Counted from the first letter of the stretch, positions 17,675 through 28,400 are shown. The stretch is 40,293 nt of DNA from Bacteroidota bacterium (GCA_023251835.1 JAHEXZ010000048.1:1-40293), one strand, 5' to 3'. The notes: generated by a model not told the origin, from the letters alone. Program-made: numbers and translations.

Positions 17675-18976
17675 ATGAAAAAGGCAATGTTCTTCATAAC
17701 TACTGTAGGAAGTAGTTTGATGTGTGCTCTGGGTTTTTCGCAAAGTCAAACTCCGGATTCTTTAGGATTACCCGGTGATAATCTTAACCTTTATGCTGTA
17801 TTGGATATCTTTCAGAAGTCTGAAACACTGGAAGGGTTCGAAAAATCACTTAATACGCAAAATTCCAAAATCAACAACCTCGATTTAAATAATGATAACA
17901 AAATTGATTATATCAGGGTTATTGATAATGTAAAAGGAACTGCCCACGCTATAGTATTACAGGTTGCTGTAAATCAAAAAGAAACACAGGATGTAGCTGT
18001 TATTGAGGTTGAAAAAGACAATGATGGTAATGCGCAAATTCAGGTTGTTGGTGATGAAATGCTTTATGGAAAGAATTATATAATTGAACCAAAACAGACC
18101 CTGAAAAGTAAATCAGCTGAAACTCCTAACCCAGGCTATACTGCTGGCAACTCCGGTAGCGGACAGACAACCAATATAACCAATAATTACTATAATGATA
18201 ATACAACCTATAACAATGGTGCTTATTATAATCCTTATAATTATTGGTATCCGGTGTCCAGCTGGAGTATTGTAAGATTTATGTATTACCCATCATATGT
18301 AGTTTATGTTTCTCCATGGAATTGGGGTTATTACCCGTGGTATTGGACTTCCTGGACACCATTGTACTGGCATTCATACTATTACGGCTGGATTCATCCG
18401 TATTATAACAATTATTATGGCTGTTATTACAGATCCTACAATATTCATAACAATGTAGCCAATACCTATTACGGGCAAAGAAGATCGACCTCCACTTCTG
18501 TGAGTCAGAAAAGGGAAAGCGGTGAATACAACAAAACGTACAGCCGCCCCGACTTAGCATCTAAACATATAAACCAAAGCAGTAAATTCTCTGACAGGTC
18601 AACACAAGTTAAAGCTATTGCTCCTCAAAAAGATGTAACAAGCACTGGAAAAAACACCTCTTCACAAAATAATTTTGATTCAAAAACTGTGGAACCTATG
18701 AAACAGAATACTTCTATATCCAAACATGATGGGGGTACTCTTTCGAAAGAAAGCCAGACTGGAAATTATACCAGTAAACCAGCACCAATGAATTCAAACC
18801 ATTCTGTATCGCATAATATGAATTCCCCTTTACATAGTAGCCCAATGCCAGGAAACAGCGGTAGCAGAAATTTTGGAGGCAGCCATAACTTTGGAAGCAG
18901 CAGCTATAGTGGTGGGAACCACAGTGGAGGTGGAAACCACAGCAGTGGTAGTCACGGTGGTGGTGGAAGAAGATAA
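17675..18976 (+). CDS. Secreted protein with EF-hand-like motif and aromatic-rich centre
   Basis: A GTG at 17651 is in frame, but the ATG at 17675 gives a clean signal peptide (MKKAMFFITTVGSSLMCALGFSQ); 433 residues. Residues ~45-145 form a conserved Bacteroidota domain with an EF-hand-like loop (LDLNNDNKIDYIRV), VLQVAVNQKETQDVAVIEVEK and QVVGDEMLYGKNYIIEP. A Tyr/Trp/Pro-rich stretch follows at ~175-265 (NPYNYWYPVSSW, WNWGYYPWYW). The rest is Ser/Asn/Lys-rich and ends in Gly, His and Ser (HSGGGNHSSGSHGGGGRR). It is probably periplasmic or surface-exposed. I know similar unnamed proteins in Bacteroidota but no function. A strong terminator follows. Confidence 0.8.
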   Translation: MKKAMFFITTVGSSLMCALGFSQSQTPDSLGLPGDNLNLYAVLDIFQKSETLEGFEKSLNTQNSKINNLDLNNDNKIDYIRVIDNVKGTAHAIVLQVAVNQKETQDVAVIEVEKDNDGNAQIQVVGDEMLYGKNYIIEPKQTLKSKSAETPNPGYTAGNSGSGQTTNITNNYYNDNTTYNNGAYYNPYNYWYPVSSWSIVRFMYYPSYVVYVSPWNWGYYPWYWTSWTPLYWHSYYYGWIHPYYNNYYGCYYRSYNIHNNVANTYYGQRRSTSTSVSQKRESGEYNKTYSRPDLASKHINQSSKFSDRSTQVKAIAPQKDVTSTGKNTSSQNNFDSKTVEPMKQNTSISKHDGGTLSKESQTGNYTSKPAPMNSNHSVSHNMNSPLHSSPMPGNSGSRNFGGSHNFGSSSYSGGNHSGGGNHSSGSHGGGGRR

Positions 18977-18990
18977 CCCATCCTAAAAAA

Positions 18991-19031
18991 ACCAAAAAAC
19001 GCCCGAAAAATTTTTTCGGGCGTTTTTTGGT
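18991..19031. terminator. Bidirectional intrinsic terminator
   Basis: A perfect 20-bp inverted repeat, 18991-19010 with 19012-19031, around a GC core (CGCCCG/CGGGCG) and flanked by A and T runs on both arms. It lies between two convergent genes and should stop transcription from both. Confidence 0.92.
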
Positions 19032-19053
19032 TTGTAGTATACGCTTGTTTATT

Positions 19054-21147
19054 CTAATAATTCAGCAAATCTATTATTGCCTTTGCAACTTTGGTAGCAT
19101 TAGGAAGCATAGTTGTTTCCAAAACAGAATTTAAAGGTATTGCAGGTAAGTTTTCGGCACCAATCACTTCAACCGGAGCATCTAAAAACTCAAAACATTT
19201 ATTAGAAATACGTCCTGCCAATGCCTGTGCAAAACTGTTATTATAAGGCTCTTCAGTTAATACAATACATTTTCCATGTTTTTTTACTGAAGAAAAAACA
19301 GTTCCTTCATCTAATGGGTTTAATGTACGTAAATCAATAATTTCAATCTGACCAGGAAATGATTTAGATGCATTTTTAGCCCAATATACCCCCATACCAT
19401 AAGTTATAATAGTAAGAGTAGAAGTGATTTTTTCTTTAACTCCCGCTTCCTGAACTATTCTGGCTTTACCTAAAGGAATAATATAATCTTCAGAAGGTTC
19501 AATTGTTTTTGCATCTTCGGTTCCTTTTATTTTGCTCCAATACAATCCTTTATGTTCAAGCATTAATACAGGGTTGGGGTCGTAATAGGCTGCCTTCATC
19601 AGTCCTTTTAAATCAGCACCGGTAGATGGGTAACAAATTTTTATACCGCGTATATTTGTCAATACGCTCTCAACACTTGATGAATGATATGGGCCTCCGC
19701 TTCCATAAGCACCGATAGGTACACGTATGATACAGCTAACTGGCCATTTGCCATTTGATAAATAGCAGGAACGGCTAACTTCAGTGAATAATTGGTTAAG
19801 CCCGGGCCATATATAATCGGCAAACTGAACTTCAACGATAGGTTTACAGCCAACAGCACTCATGCCCACTGTACTACCAATGATAAATGCTTCCTGAATA
19901 GGCGTATTAAATACTCTGTGCTCTCCAAATGTTTGGGCAAGGGTGGCTGCCTCACGAAAAACACCTCCTAAACGAGCACCAACATCCTGTCCATAAAGTA
20001 AACATTCCGGATGTTTTTCCATCAGCTCACGAATAGCAAACAATGCAGAGTCAACCATTACTGTTTTTTCCTTCCCTTTTGGTTCACGTTCACCTTTTTC
20101 TTCAGTAACAGGTGTAGGAGCAAATTCATGCTTAAATAAATCTTCCGGATGCGGTTCTTCGGCAGCAAGAGCTTTTTTATAATCGTCTTCTACCTTTTGT
20201 TTCGCCTTCTTTTCAATTTCATTTAATTCAGAACTACCAAAACCTTCAACAATCAATTGATTTCTGAACTTAGGAAACGGATCGCGTTTTTTAGCTTCTT
20301 CCAAATCATCGCGGTACCACTCCTTACGAACACCAGAAGTATGATGGTTTAGCAATGGAACTTTTGCATGTATCAGAAAAGGTCTGCGCTCTTTACGTAT
20401 AATCGCAATAACTTCTTTTATTGTAGTGTAGGATTTAATAAAATCAGTACCATCAATAGTTCTGGTTTCCAATCCCTTAAATCCTTTTGCATATTCGGTT
20501 GCATCCTGTGCCCTTATCTCTTTTGCATTGGCAGAAATATCCCATTCATTATCCTGAACTAAATAAAGTATAGGCATTTTTTTTAATACCGCCATTTGAA
20601 AGGCTTCTGATACTTCACCTTCAGTAATACAAGCATCGCCTAATGAACAAACAGCAATAGGTTTATCTACCCCATAGTCAGGTAACAGATTTTGCTTTTC
20701 CAAGTATTGTATACCCATTGCAACACCTGTTGTAGGAATAGCCTGCATACCTGTTGCTGATGATTGCATAGGTATTTTAGGGAAATTGTCACTCCGTAAG
20801 CTGGGATGAGAATAATAAATCCTGCCACCTGAAAAAGGATCCTCTCTTTTAGCCAATAATTGCAGCATTAATTCATACGGTTGCATTCCAATACCCAACA
20901 ATATACTGTCATCACGGTAATAGGCCGACAGATAATCCTGAGCCTTCAGTTGTAAACCAAGGGCAAGTTGTATGGCTTCATGTCCGCGTGATGTTGCATG
21001 AACATATTTAGATGTAACCTCTTTATTTGCTTCATACAGTTCAGCCATCGCTTTAGCGGTACACATCAGCTCAAAAGCTTTTACCAATGTGTCTTCTGCA
21101 ATGGGAGAATCGATTTTCCTTTTACTTTCGGTCATTGTTTTTGACAT
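19054..21147 (-). CDS. Fused E1 alpha/beta subunit of a 2-oxoacid (branched-chain) dehydrogenase
   Basis: 697 residues from the ATG at 21147 (a GTG precedes it). The N-terminal half is an E1 alpha with the thiamine diphosphate motif GDACITEGEVSEAF near residue 170. A charged linker (~330-365) leads to an E1 beta half (LLYGQDVGARLGGVFREA, FNTPIQEAFIIGSTVGMSAVG, VEVQFADYIWPGLNQL). The enzyme decarboxylates a branched-chain 2-oxoacid in the cytoplasm and passes the acyl group to lipoylated E2. The fusion is normal for Bacteroidota. The substrate is inferred from resemblance to 2-oxoisovalerate dehydrogenase, and a broader 2-oxoacid range is possible. E2 and E3 are not in the window. It has its own consensus promoter. 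Confidence 0.92.
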   Translation of the reverse strand: MSKTMTESKRKIDSPIAEDTLVKAFELMCTAKAMAELYEANKEVTSKYVHATSRGHEAIQLALGLQLKAQDYLSAYYRDDSILLGIGMQPYELMLQLLAKREDPFSGGRIYYSHPSLRSDNFPKIPMQSSATGMQAIPTTGVAMGIQYLEKQNLLPDYGVDKPIAVCSLGDACITEGEVSEAFQMAVLKKMPILYLVQDNEWDISANAKEIRAQDATEYAKGFKGLETRTIDGTDFIKSYTTIKEVIAIIRKERRPFLIHAKVPLLNHHTSGVRKEWYRDDLEEAKKRDPFPKFRNQLIVEGFGSSELNEIEKKAKQKVEDDYKKALAAEEPHPEDLFKHEFAPTPVTEEKGEREPKGKEKTVMVDSALFAIRELMEKHPECLLYGQDVGARLGGVFREAATLAQTFGEHRVFNTPIQEAFIIGSTVGMSAVGCKPIVEVQFADYIWPGLNQLFTEVSRSCYLSNGKWPVSCIIRVPIGAYGSGGPYHSSSVESVLTNIRGIKICYPSTGADLKGLMKAAYYDPNPVLMLEHKGLYWSKIKGTEDAKTIEPSEDYIIPLGKARIVQEAGVKEKITSTLTIITYGMGVYWAKNASKSFPGQIEIIDLRTLNPLDEGTVFSSVKKHGKCIVLTEEPYNNSFAQALAGRISNKCFEFLDAPVEVIGAENLPAIPLNSVLETTMLPNATKVAKAIIDLLNY

Positions 21148-21218
21148 CACCTGTTGCTTGTTTTATTTAAACCAATTTGGTTATCAGGCAGTTCTATGAA
21201 TTACACCCTTATAAAATA

Positions 21219-21248
21219 CAAAGATAACAGATTGCCGGAAACAGCAAA
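21219..21248 (-). promoter_or_regulatory. Consensus Bacteroidota promoter for the E1 gene
   Basis: On the minus strand TTTG (21245-21248), an 18-nt spacer, then TATCTTTG (21219-21226). The leader would be about 65 nt. The divergent gap 21151-21448 otherwise shows only the opposite promoter. Confidence 0.65.
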
Positions 21249-21356
21249 TTCTGATATTATTTTGAATCCTTCAGCAAAATTAATCTGAACAATGGTATGT
21301 TCATATTTTATTTACTTTATACTATCAACTCAAAACCTTATATTTTAAAATTGTAC

Positions 21357-21364
21357 TATCTTTG
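21357..21364 (+). promoter_or_regulatory. Possible -7 element for the repeat-rich surface protein
   Basis: TATCTTTG matches TAnnTTTG and equals the E1 -7 element on the other strand. It places the transcript start near 21370, after the open frame begins at 21362, which supports the ATG at 21449 as true start. Confidence 0.5.
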
Positions 21365-21448
21365 AAACTTACAATTTTTATTTATAATATCGTGCGTTTT
21401 TTAGCCAAGCTAAATAATTTGGGAACAACTACTGATTATTGTTTTATT

Positions 21449-24133
21449 ATGAAAAAGAAAGTGATGAGAAATAGTATTTACATGCTATTCTTTTTCTCCC
21501 TCTTTTCCCCGCTTTATATTCATTCTCAAGTATTCTGGACTGAAGATTTTACAAACAATTGCCCCAATAACTGTGCTGCAGCCTCTTTTTCTGGTGTAAA
21601 TGGTGCTTGGACTGTAACAAATACCGGTACTAATGGAAGTGATAATAATCCCTGGTACGTAAGCGCTGCCGAAAATGGCAGTGCTGTGGATTCATGTTCA
21701 ACATTAAATGGAACTGATGATTGTTTACACATTGGTTCGAATGCAACAGTATTTGGGGATACCGGGGCAGCATTTTTGAATACCGGGCTTTTCGGATTAT
21801 ATGATATTGTTACTGATTTGAGAGCAGAATCACCGATAATTAACTGTACCGGACAAACAAATATTACACTATCATTCAATTATATTGAAGATGGTGATGG
21901 AACGAATGATAATGCTACTTTATGGTATTTTGATGGTACCACCTGGACGCAGTTAATAGACCTTGCAAAAACGACCCCCTGTTCTTCTAATACAAGCACC
22001 TGGACTAATTATTCCCAAACCTTACCTGCCAGTGCCGATAATAATCCGTTGGTTCAAATTGGTTTCAGATGGGTAAATAACGATGATGCGGTTGGTGAAG
22101 ACCCTTCCATTGCAGTTGATTCCCTTACTTTATCAGTTGCTCCGGCATCAACAGACTCTATATTTACAGGAGTGATTGCTGGAGGCCCATTTTGCTCCTG
22201 TAGTACTGTAAATGTGCCTTTTACGAGTGTTGGGACATTTACTGCCGGCAATATTTATACTGCTCAACTTTCTGATGCTTCGGGAACTTTTTTTGCGCCC
22301 GTTACTATTGGAACATTGGCAAGTACAGCAAACAATGGAACAATCAGTTGTACAATACCCTGCAACACCCCTACCGGACTGGGATATTTGATAAGGGTGA
22401 TCAGCTCCAACCCCAGTGTTATTGGTACTGACAATGGAGTTAATATCGACATTACCACTATAGTAGCTCCATCAGTGAGTATTTCTGCTATTGTGGCAGG
22501 CTCCATATGTACAGATCCATCCGTTACGTTTAATGCTACACTAACAAATGGAGGTTCAACTCCAAGCTTTCAGTGGCAATTGAATGGTGTTAATGTTGGA
22601 AGCAATTCTTCTTCTTTTGCTACTTCCGCAGTTTTGAATGATAATGACACTATCAGTATTACCGTTACCACCATTGCTCCATGTACCTTTCCAATTGCCT
22701 TCGCTGATACCATTATTAGTTGTGCAACCATCACCACAGGAGCCATTGCCGGAAGTCCTTTTTGTGCTTGTGCTTCTGTAAATGTACCATTTACGAGTAC
22801 AGGAATATTTTTTGGAGGAAACATTTACACTGCACAAATTTCTGATGCCTTGGGTAGCTTTGCAACACCAGTAAACATTGGAACTTTGGCTAGTTCTGCG
22901 AATAATGGAACGATCAGTTGTACGATACCCTGCGGAATAGTCACAGGTGCGGGTTATTTAATAAGGGTTGTAAGCTCTGGGCCAAATGTAACTGGCTCTG
23001 ATAATGGTGTTAATATTACAATTAATACAGCAGTTACACCATCGGTAAGCATTACTGCAACTATAAGCGGCTCTATATGTACAGATACGGCTTTATTTAC
23101 AGCTATTCCGGTAAATGGGGGCACTGCACCAAGCTATCAATGGCAAATAAATGGAGTAACTGTTGGAACGGACTCCGTTATACTTAACCCCCAAACAGTT
23201 TTATCTGCGGGCGATACAGTTAGTGTTATGTTAATTTCAAATGCGGCTTGTGCTACAACAGATACCGTACAAACAGATACTGTTATTATCTGTAATTCTA
23301 TTTCAACAGGAACTATCACAGGAAGCCCTTTTTGTGGGTGTGACAGTTTAAATGTGCCATTTGTTAGTGCAGGTATATTCGGTGCAGGCAATGTATATAC
23401 AGCACAACTTTCTGATTCATCAGGTAGCTTTGCAACACCTGTAGATATAGGCACCCTGGTAAGCTCAGCGAATAACGGGACAATCAGCAGTATGATACCT
23501 TGCACAGTCTTAACCGGAACAATTTATCTTATAAGAATATTAAGCTCCAACCCTTCTGATACAGCAGTAGCCGGCATTGATACGCTTACGATCAATCCTG
23601 TAGTAGTACCTTCGGTAAGTATGAATACCACAGCAACCACTACTTTGTGTATAGACACAGCAGTAACATTTACTGCTATTCCTGTAAATGGCGGTACAGC
23701 ACCCACATATCAATGGCAGAAAAATGGAGTAAATATAGGCACAGACTCGTCAATATATACCACATCCGGTGCTTTTATGATTGGAGATGTAATAACTGTT
23801 ACTATGGTATCAAACGCTGCCTGCCCTGTACCAGATACTGTTCAGGCCTTTACTATTATTGATTGTCCTCAAATAGAAATATCTAATGTATTTACTCCAA
23901 ACGGAGATGGAATCAATGATTTATTTAGGGTAAATTTAAGCGGTAATGCTTTGCAAAATTTCAAGATCGACATTTACGACCGCTGGGGCCTTCTTATGTT
24001 TACATCTACCAGTATCAACAATAAATGGGACGGCCGTACAACGGCAGGCCTAAAAGTAGTGGAAGGAACCTACTTTTATATTGTTGAATTGAATGGCACA
24101 CAGTATAAAGGGCATGTTATGGTACTATATTAA
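21449..24133 (+). CDS. T9SS type B cargo protein with three long internal repeats
   Basis: 894 residues from the ATG at 21449, which gives a signal peptide (MKKKVMRNSIYMLFFFSLFS). The N-terminal ~200 residues are a Cys-containing jellyroll-like domain (NGTDDCLHIGSN, ITLSFNYIEDGDG, LWYFDGTTWTQL). Three tandem repeats of about 190 residues follow, each with a module holding SPFCxCxSVNVPF, GNIYTAQLSD and NNGTISCTIPC, then an Ig-like module with FQWQLNGVNVG. The C-terminal ~90 residues are the type B sorting domain (NVFTPNGDGINDLF, IYDRWGLLMF). Expected location is the cell surface; the ligand is unknown. It converges on the next gene with a hairpin repeat between. Confidence 0.92.
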   Translation: MKKKVMRNSIYMLFFFSLFSPLYIHSQVFWTEDFTNNCPNNCAAASFSGVNGAWTVTNTGTNGSDNNPWYVSAAENGSAVDSCSTLNGTDDCLHIGSNATVFGDTGAAFLNTGLFGLYDIVTDLRAESPIINCTGQTNITLSFNYIEDGDGTNDNATLWYFDGTTWTQLIDLAKTTPCSSNTSTWTNYSQTLPASADNNPLVQIGFRWVNNDDAVGEDPSIAVDSLTLSVAPASTDSIFTGVIAGGPFCSCSTVNVPFTSVGTFTAGNIYTAQLSDASGTFFAPVTIGTLASTANNGTISCTIPCNTPTGLGYLIRVISSNPSVIGTDNGVNIDITTIVAPSVSISAIVAGSICTDPSVTFNATLTNGGSTPSFQWQLNGVNVGSNSSSFATSAVLNDNDTISITVTTIAPCTFPIAFADTIISCATITTGAIAGSPFCACASVNVPFTSTGIFFGGNIYTAQISDALGSFATPVNIGTLASSANNGTISCTIPCGIVTGAGYLIRVVSSGPNVTGSDNGVNITINTAVTPSVSITATISGSICTDTALFTAIPVNGGTAPSYQWQINGVTVGTDSVILNPQTVLSAGDTVSVMLISNAACATTDTVQTDTVIICNSISTGTITGSPFCGCDSLNVPFVSAGIFGAGNVYTAQLSDSSGSFATPVDIGTLVSSANNGTISSMIPCTVLTGTIYLIRILSSNPSDTAVAGIDTLTINPVVVPSVSMNTTATTTLCIDTAVTFTAIPVNGGTAPTYQWQKNGVNIGTDSSIYTTSGAFMIGDVITVTMVSNAACPVPDTVQAFTIIDCPQIEISNVFTPNGDGINDLFRVNLSGNALQNFKIDIYDRWGLLMFTSTSINNKWDGRTTAGLKVVEGTYFYIVELNGTQYKGHVMVLY

Positions 24134-24167
24134 TAGCTCAAGCTGGTTTACATATAAATTCCCAAAT

Positions 24168-24221
24168 TATACTTCGGCTGAATGAAGTTTGCAAAAACCA
24201 GCAAACTCATTCGCTCAGTAT
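24168..24221. repeat. TTCGGCTGAATGA palindromic repeat, short copy
   Basis: An imperfect 54-nt inverted repeat. The stem pairs GAATGAAGTTTGC with GCAAACTCATTC around an 8-nt loop, and the outer parts TATACTTCGGCT and GCTCAGTATA also pair in part. A longer relative lies at 31829-31928. It sits between two convergent genes and could end transcription. Confidence 0.65.
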
Positions 24222-24258
24222 ATATTGATTCACGCATAGTGTCTAATCCTAAAAAGAT

Positions 24259-25167
24259 TCAATCTCTGATAAAATTTCCGATACTTAATAATTTACCTTC
24301 ATCATCAGCAATCTGATACAGATACATTCCTGAAGGCAGAACGGAAACATCGACTGAAGCGGGAATTACATTTATTACTGTTGATATTAACTCCTTACCT
24401 ACTACATCAAAAACTTTTAAAAATGTTAATTCATTATAATGTTCCGATGAGATGTACAGTTTACTTTGTGTTGGGTTAGGATATACTTTGAATCCTGAAG
24501 AATTTATTTCTATATCATTGGTTCCAATGGTAGAAAATGTAAAAGAAATATCGTCAATGTACAATGTATTTCCAGGAATTATAACCCCACCAGGCCCCAT
24601 ATTGCCTCCCATAATTTTTATATCCAGTGTGTCAGGAATATTGGAATTTTTATAGTTGAATGGAATTGTAACCTGATCGTAATCCGGAATAGAGTGATTT
24701 ACTACAAACATGGCTGTTCCCACTTCTTCTCTGGATTGATTGTCCTGATTCCATTTGCTAAGACTTGCCATCAAATAAGCATCTCCACCGGAAAGAATGG
24801 TTGCCTTTAAAAAGGCTTTAAAAGAAATAGGCCTGTTAGTATAGGGTATACCCGGATTGTCCATATTCAAGGAACCTAAGAAAACAAAGCCGGCAATAGT
24901 ATCTAATGTATTATTTCCAAAAGGAGGAGGAAGGGTTGCCGTATCACTAATAATTTTTAAAGCATAATTGCCCGAATGTGCATCTGTTGTTTTAAATGAC
25001 ATTTCAGGTAAACCATAAAAACTATTAAGGGATGACCAGCCAATAGGGTTTTCAGCAAAGTAAATATCCTCCCAGTCTTCAAACCCGCCATTGGTTGGCT
25101 GCATTTGTGCTTTCACATTAATAACCATTGTACTTGCAAAAATACCCATAAGAAATATGGTCTTCAT
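24259..25167 (-). CDS. Secreted protein with T9SS type A sorting domain
   Basis: 302 residues from the ATG at 25167 (MKTIFLMGIFASTMVINVKAQ, a clean signal peptide); an ATG at 25200 adds 11 residues. Residues ~20-215 resemble the PCMD-like domain of exported carbohydrate-related proteins: NGGFEDWED, GWSSLNSF, TDAHSGNYALKIISDT and a final IDDISFTF. The C-terminal ~75 residues are the type A sorting tail (VYPNPTQSKLYISS, LKVFDVVGKEL, LPSGMYLYQI). The protein should cross the outer membrane by the type IX system and be cut and anchored or released. The domain name is a resemblance only. Confidence 0.85.
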   Translation of the reverse strand: MKTIFLMGIFASTMVINVKAQMQPTNGGFEDWEDIYFAENPIGWSSLNSFYGLPEMSFKTTDAHSGNYALKIISDTATLPPPFGNNTLDTIAGFVFLGSLNMDNPGIPYTNRPISFKAFLKATILSGGDAYLMASLSKWNQDNQSREEVGTAMFVVNHSIPDYDQVTIPFNYKNSNIPDTLDIKIMGGNMGPGGVIIPGNTLYIDDISFTFSTIGTNDIEINSSGFKVYPNPTQSKLYISSEHYNELTFLKVFDVVGKELISTVINVIPASVDVSVLPSGMYLYQIADDEGKLLSIGNFIRD

Positions 25168-25266
25168 TTTGCCTATAATTATTGAGCCTTTCGTTTTCAT
25201 GTGTTTTTTACTTTAGTTTATTAAATGGATAGAGTCAACTATACTGTACAATCAATCTTACGCTGA

Positions 25267-25274
25267 CAAAACTA
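25267..25274 (-). promoter_or_regulatory. Possible -7 element for the type A cargo gene
   Basis: TAGTTTTG on the minus strand matches TAnnTTTG; no -33 element at the right distance. Confidence 0.3.
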
Positions 25275-25360
25275 ATGGCTCTGATAGCAAAAACATCTGA
25301 CAGTCGTCAGACGAGCCAATGATTTGTATCAACATTGTTTGTAAAGGAAAACTGGCTATT

Positions 25361-25418
25361 AATACCGCTTCGGTATCCGTAATAGTCCAATGCGCCTGTC
25401 GGCTCCTGGCCTATAACA
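25361..25418. repeat. 58-nt dispersed intergenic repeat, copy 1
   Basis: Matches 39589-39646 at 54 of 58 positions, same orientation. It begins with the small hairpin TACCG-CTT-CGGTA and ends in GGCCTATAACA. The rest of the 25275-25479 gap shows no gene. A CTGAC-AGTC-GTCAG hairpin lies near 25297-25310. Confidence 0.8.
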
Positions 25419-25479
25419 CAATAGCCTCAATCAGCAGATTAATATACCTATGAAAAGAGAAGGAGAGGGTGTAGAGGAT

Positions 25480-28400
25480 TTATCTTAAGAGTGTAACAGA
25501 GCCTTTAAAATCGATGTATTCACCTTTTGAAGTTTTAATTCTGACAAGATATATGTATACTGCAAATTCGCATTTTCCACCTTTGTCAGTGCCATCCCAT
25601 CCTGCATCCACATTATTGGTAGTAAATATCTGGTCGCCCCAGCGATTAAAAACGGAGAACTCATATTCTGCCATGTTAACATAAGTTATTGTAGGAATAA
25701 ATACTTTGTTAAATTCTCCGGAAGGCCTGAATGCATTGGGCACATACACCTTAGGATCCTGGTATGCTTCCGCAATATTGGATAAGCTGTTTTCGCTAAA
25801 GCTGTATATGTTGCCCATACCTTCAAGTGCTTCTATATAATATTTAAACACGCCCTCGCCCTGCATTATGGTTGAAACATCATCTGTATATGTATTTATG
25901 CCAGCTGCCGCAAAGGGTTCATTAGCAATTGGCGTAGGATCCATAAGCCCATCAATACCGCGGTAAATATTGTATGATAAAACGTTACCGGACCAATTCT
26001 CATAATCGTTCCAGGTTAATGTATTCTCCATTGTTGTGCTATTTGCAATGGCTCTGAGAAGTATTGTTCTTCCAATGTTTGTCTCCATTCCGTCAAATCC
26101 GCAACTATCAATATTTATTATTTTGTAATAGTAGCTAATGTCATCTGTACGGACATTGTAATCACTATATGAAATAGGTGTTGTAGTGCTTACAGGAAGT
26201 GTTGCAACAGGTTTATAATTAGTAGAAACCGCATCTGTAGAGCGCATTATTTTATAACCGGAAGTGGAAGCAGTAACATCAATATGACAGGTAATATCTA
26301 CCTGATTTGGGTCTACAACACTTACCCTGCGAATATATGAAAAGGTAGGAGGTATGGGTGATGCAGAAAAATATGTAATTCTATTGGAAGAAGCCGTTTT
26401 ACTGCCGGATGAGTCAATCGCCTGTATTTTGTAATAATAAGTTGCCTGTGCTGCCAGTGATGTAACGGTATAAGTGAGCGTTGCCGGATCTACAGTTCCT
26501 AATAAGGTATAAGGCCCGGCAATACCCACTGTTGACTGATAAATGTTGTATGCAGCCAAACCTGTTCCTAAAGTAGTATAGGGAGTCCAGTTTAATATAA
26601 CGCTACGTGCACATATCTGAGGTATGGAAGTTAAATACATGGTATTGAGCGGTGATCCAAGAGGGCTTATATTTCCACAACTATCGAAGGCTGCCAGATA
26701 GTATTCTTCAGAACCCAGATCTGCATCCGACAAAAGATAATTATAGCCAACATTATTAATTCCATATACTGTGTCGACAGGGAGTTTAGCAGATCCTATA
26801 AGTTTATATATCACATAGGCAGCTACATCCGGTGCTGAATTTATATTCCAGCTCATGAGAGCATTGTTTGAATCGTCAACGCTCAATGTGTCAAAAACAG
26901 GAATATAAGGAACAATAATATTCTGGAATGTGCCTCCATCAATAGTAGAAACGGAGGTACAGCCATTACTATCTGCCAGTTCAACACGGTAATTGATGGT
27001 TGCATTGCATACAAGAATGGTATCAATAAAACTTGTATTTGTTGTAGATCCTGTTATTGTCCATATTCCAGGCGGATTTTCCTCGTAAATAGTATATATA
27101 CCTGTGGAAGAAGAAGGATTAGGTGACGCAATGGAGTTCCAGTTTAAGAGAGCGGTTCCGTTTGCAGGGTTGGTTACATCCAGATACATGGTACTTACCG
27201 TATCATCAGGAATGGAATATACCTGCCCGAAGCATCCTGAGCGTGTTCTGACATAATAATATACACGACCTGCATTGGCATTTGCGCCAATATGTGTATA
27301 GGTAGTTAAACTATATGACAAAATGCTGTCTATCAATGTAAATGACCCGCCAGGGCTGGTTGAGGAATAAATGAAGTACCCGTTAAAAGTTCCGCCAGGA
27401 TCAGGGGGCGCAGCCCAGGTAAGGTCTACATCGCTATTAGAAAGAACTGATACACAGCTTATCTCAGGCGAAGGAACAACAGGAGTTGCCAGCACCGTAA
27501 TTGAAACGGTTGAAATATTCTCAGCAGGTGCAGGGCAAAAATCATCTTTTACTCTAAAAACAAATGTATAGGTATTTGAAATGGTATTACAAGTAGAATT
27601 ATAAGAAATATGGTCGCAGGTTGTTTGCCAGTTAAATGTGGTAGATATATTAGTTTGTGCAGATGTTGGCAATGATGTGGATAGTGTGGCGCATGGAGGG
27701 TTTAAACAGCCAGAAGCAGCATTGGTAAAGTTGCTTCCGAATTGAGTTCCAGAGGCATTGATTGTTAATGATTGCGGGGTAACGCCATCGGCCAGTAATC
27801 CGGGATCATTACCACTCAATGTAAAACTAACCAATGTACCTGCCTGAACAGTAGTCTGATAAGAACTATAGGTAACGGTGGGTATATTATTAACAGCACA
27901 GGGAAGCAATACTACCTGAATTTCCCTGTATATTTCTGCTACAAGGGTTCCGCATTTCCAGGCTTCCACTTTAACATTGGTAACAAAATATCCTTGCGTG
28001 TAGGAAGTAAAAGATATTTCACCTGTTGCAGCATTGATTGTTGCCGGTATATTAGCCGGATTTTGTGCTGTACCTGGCAGAGGGCTGTCGTAACTATAGC
28101 CTGTGGTAAAAGGTACAGGGGCAGGATTGGTTCCAAGAACATAAGTACCCGAAAAATCATCTAATGGTTCAGCCCATGAATAGGAGAGCGAATCCAGGTC
28201 GGGGTCATAGGCATTATGGTTGTATTTGAAAGGATATCCAAGACAGATTACCGTGCTGGGGCTTTCAAGGAATGTTGGAGAGGAATCAAAGCATGGATCG
28301 GCATTTTGTCCGTTATAGGAATACATTACAGCACGCAATGTAAAGCCATAAGAGTTAGCACTTTGCAGGTTGGTGAGAGAACCATTGCGGCAACAATCGG

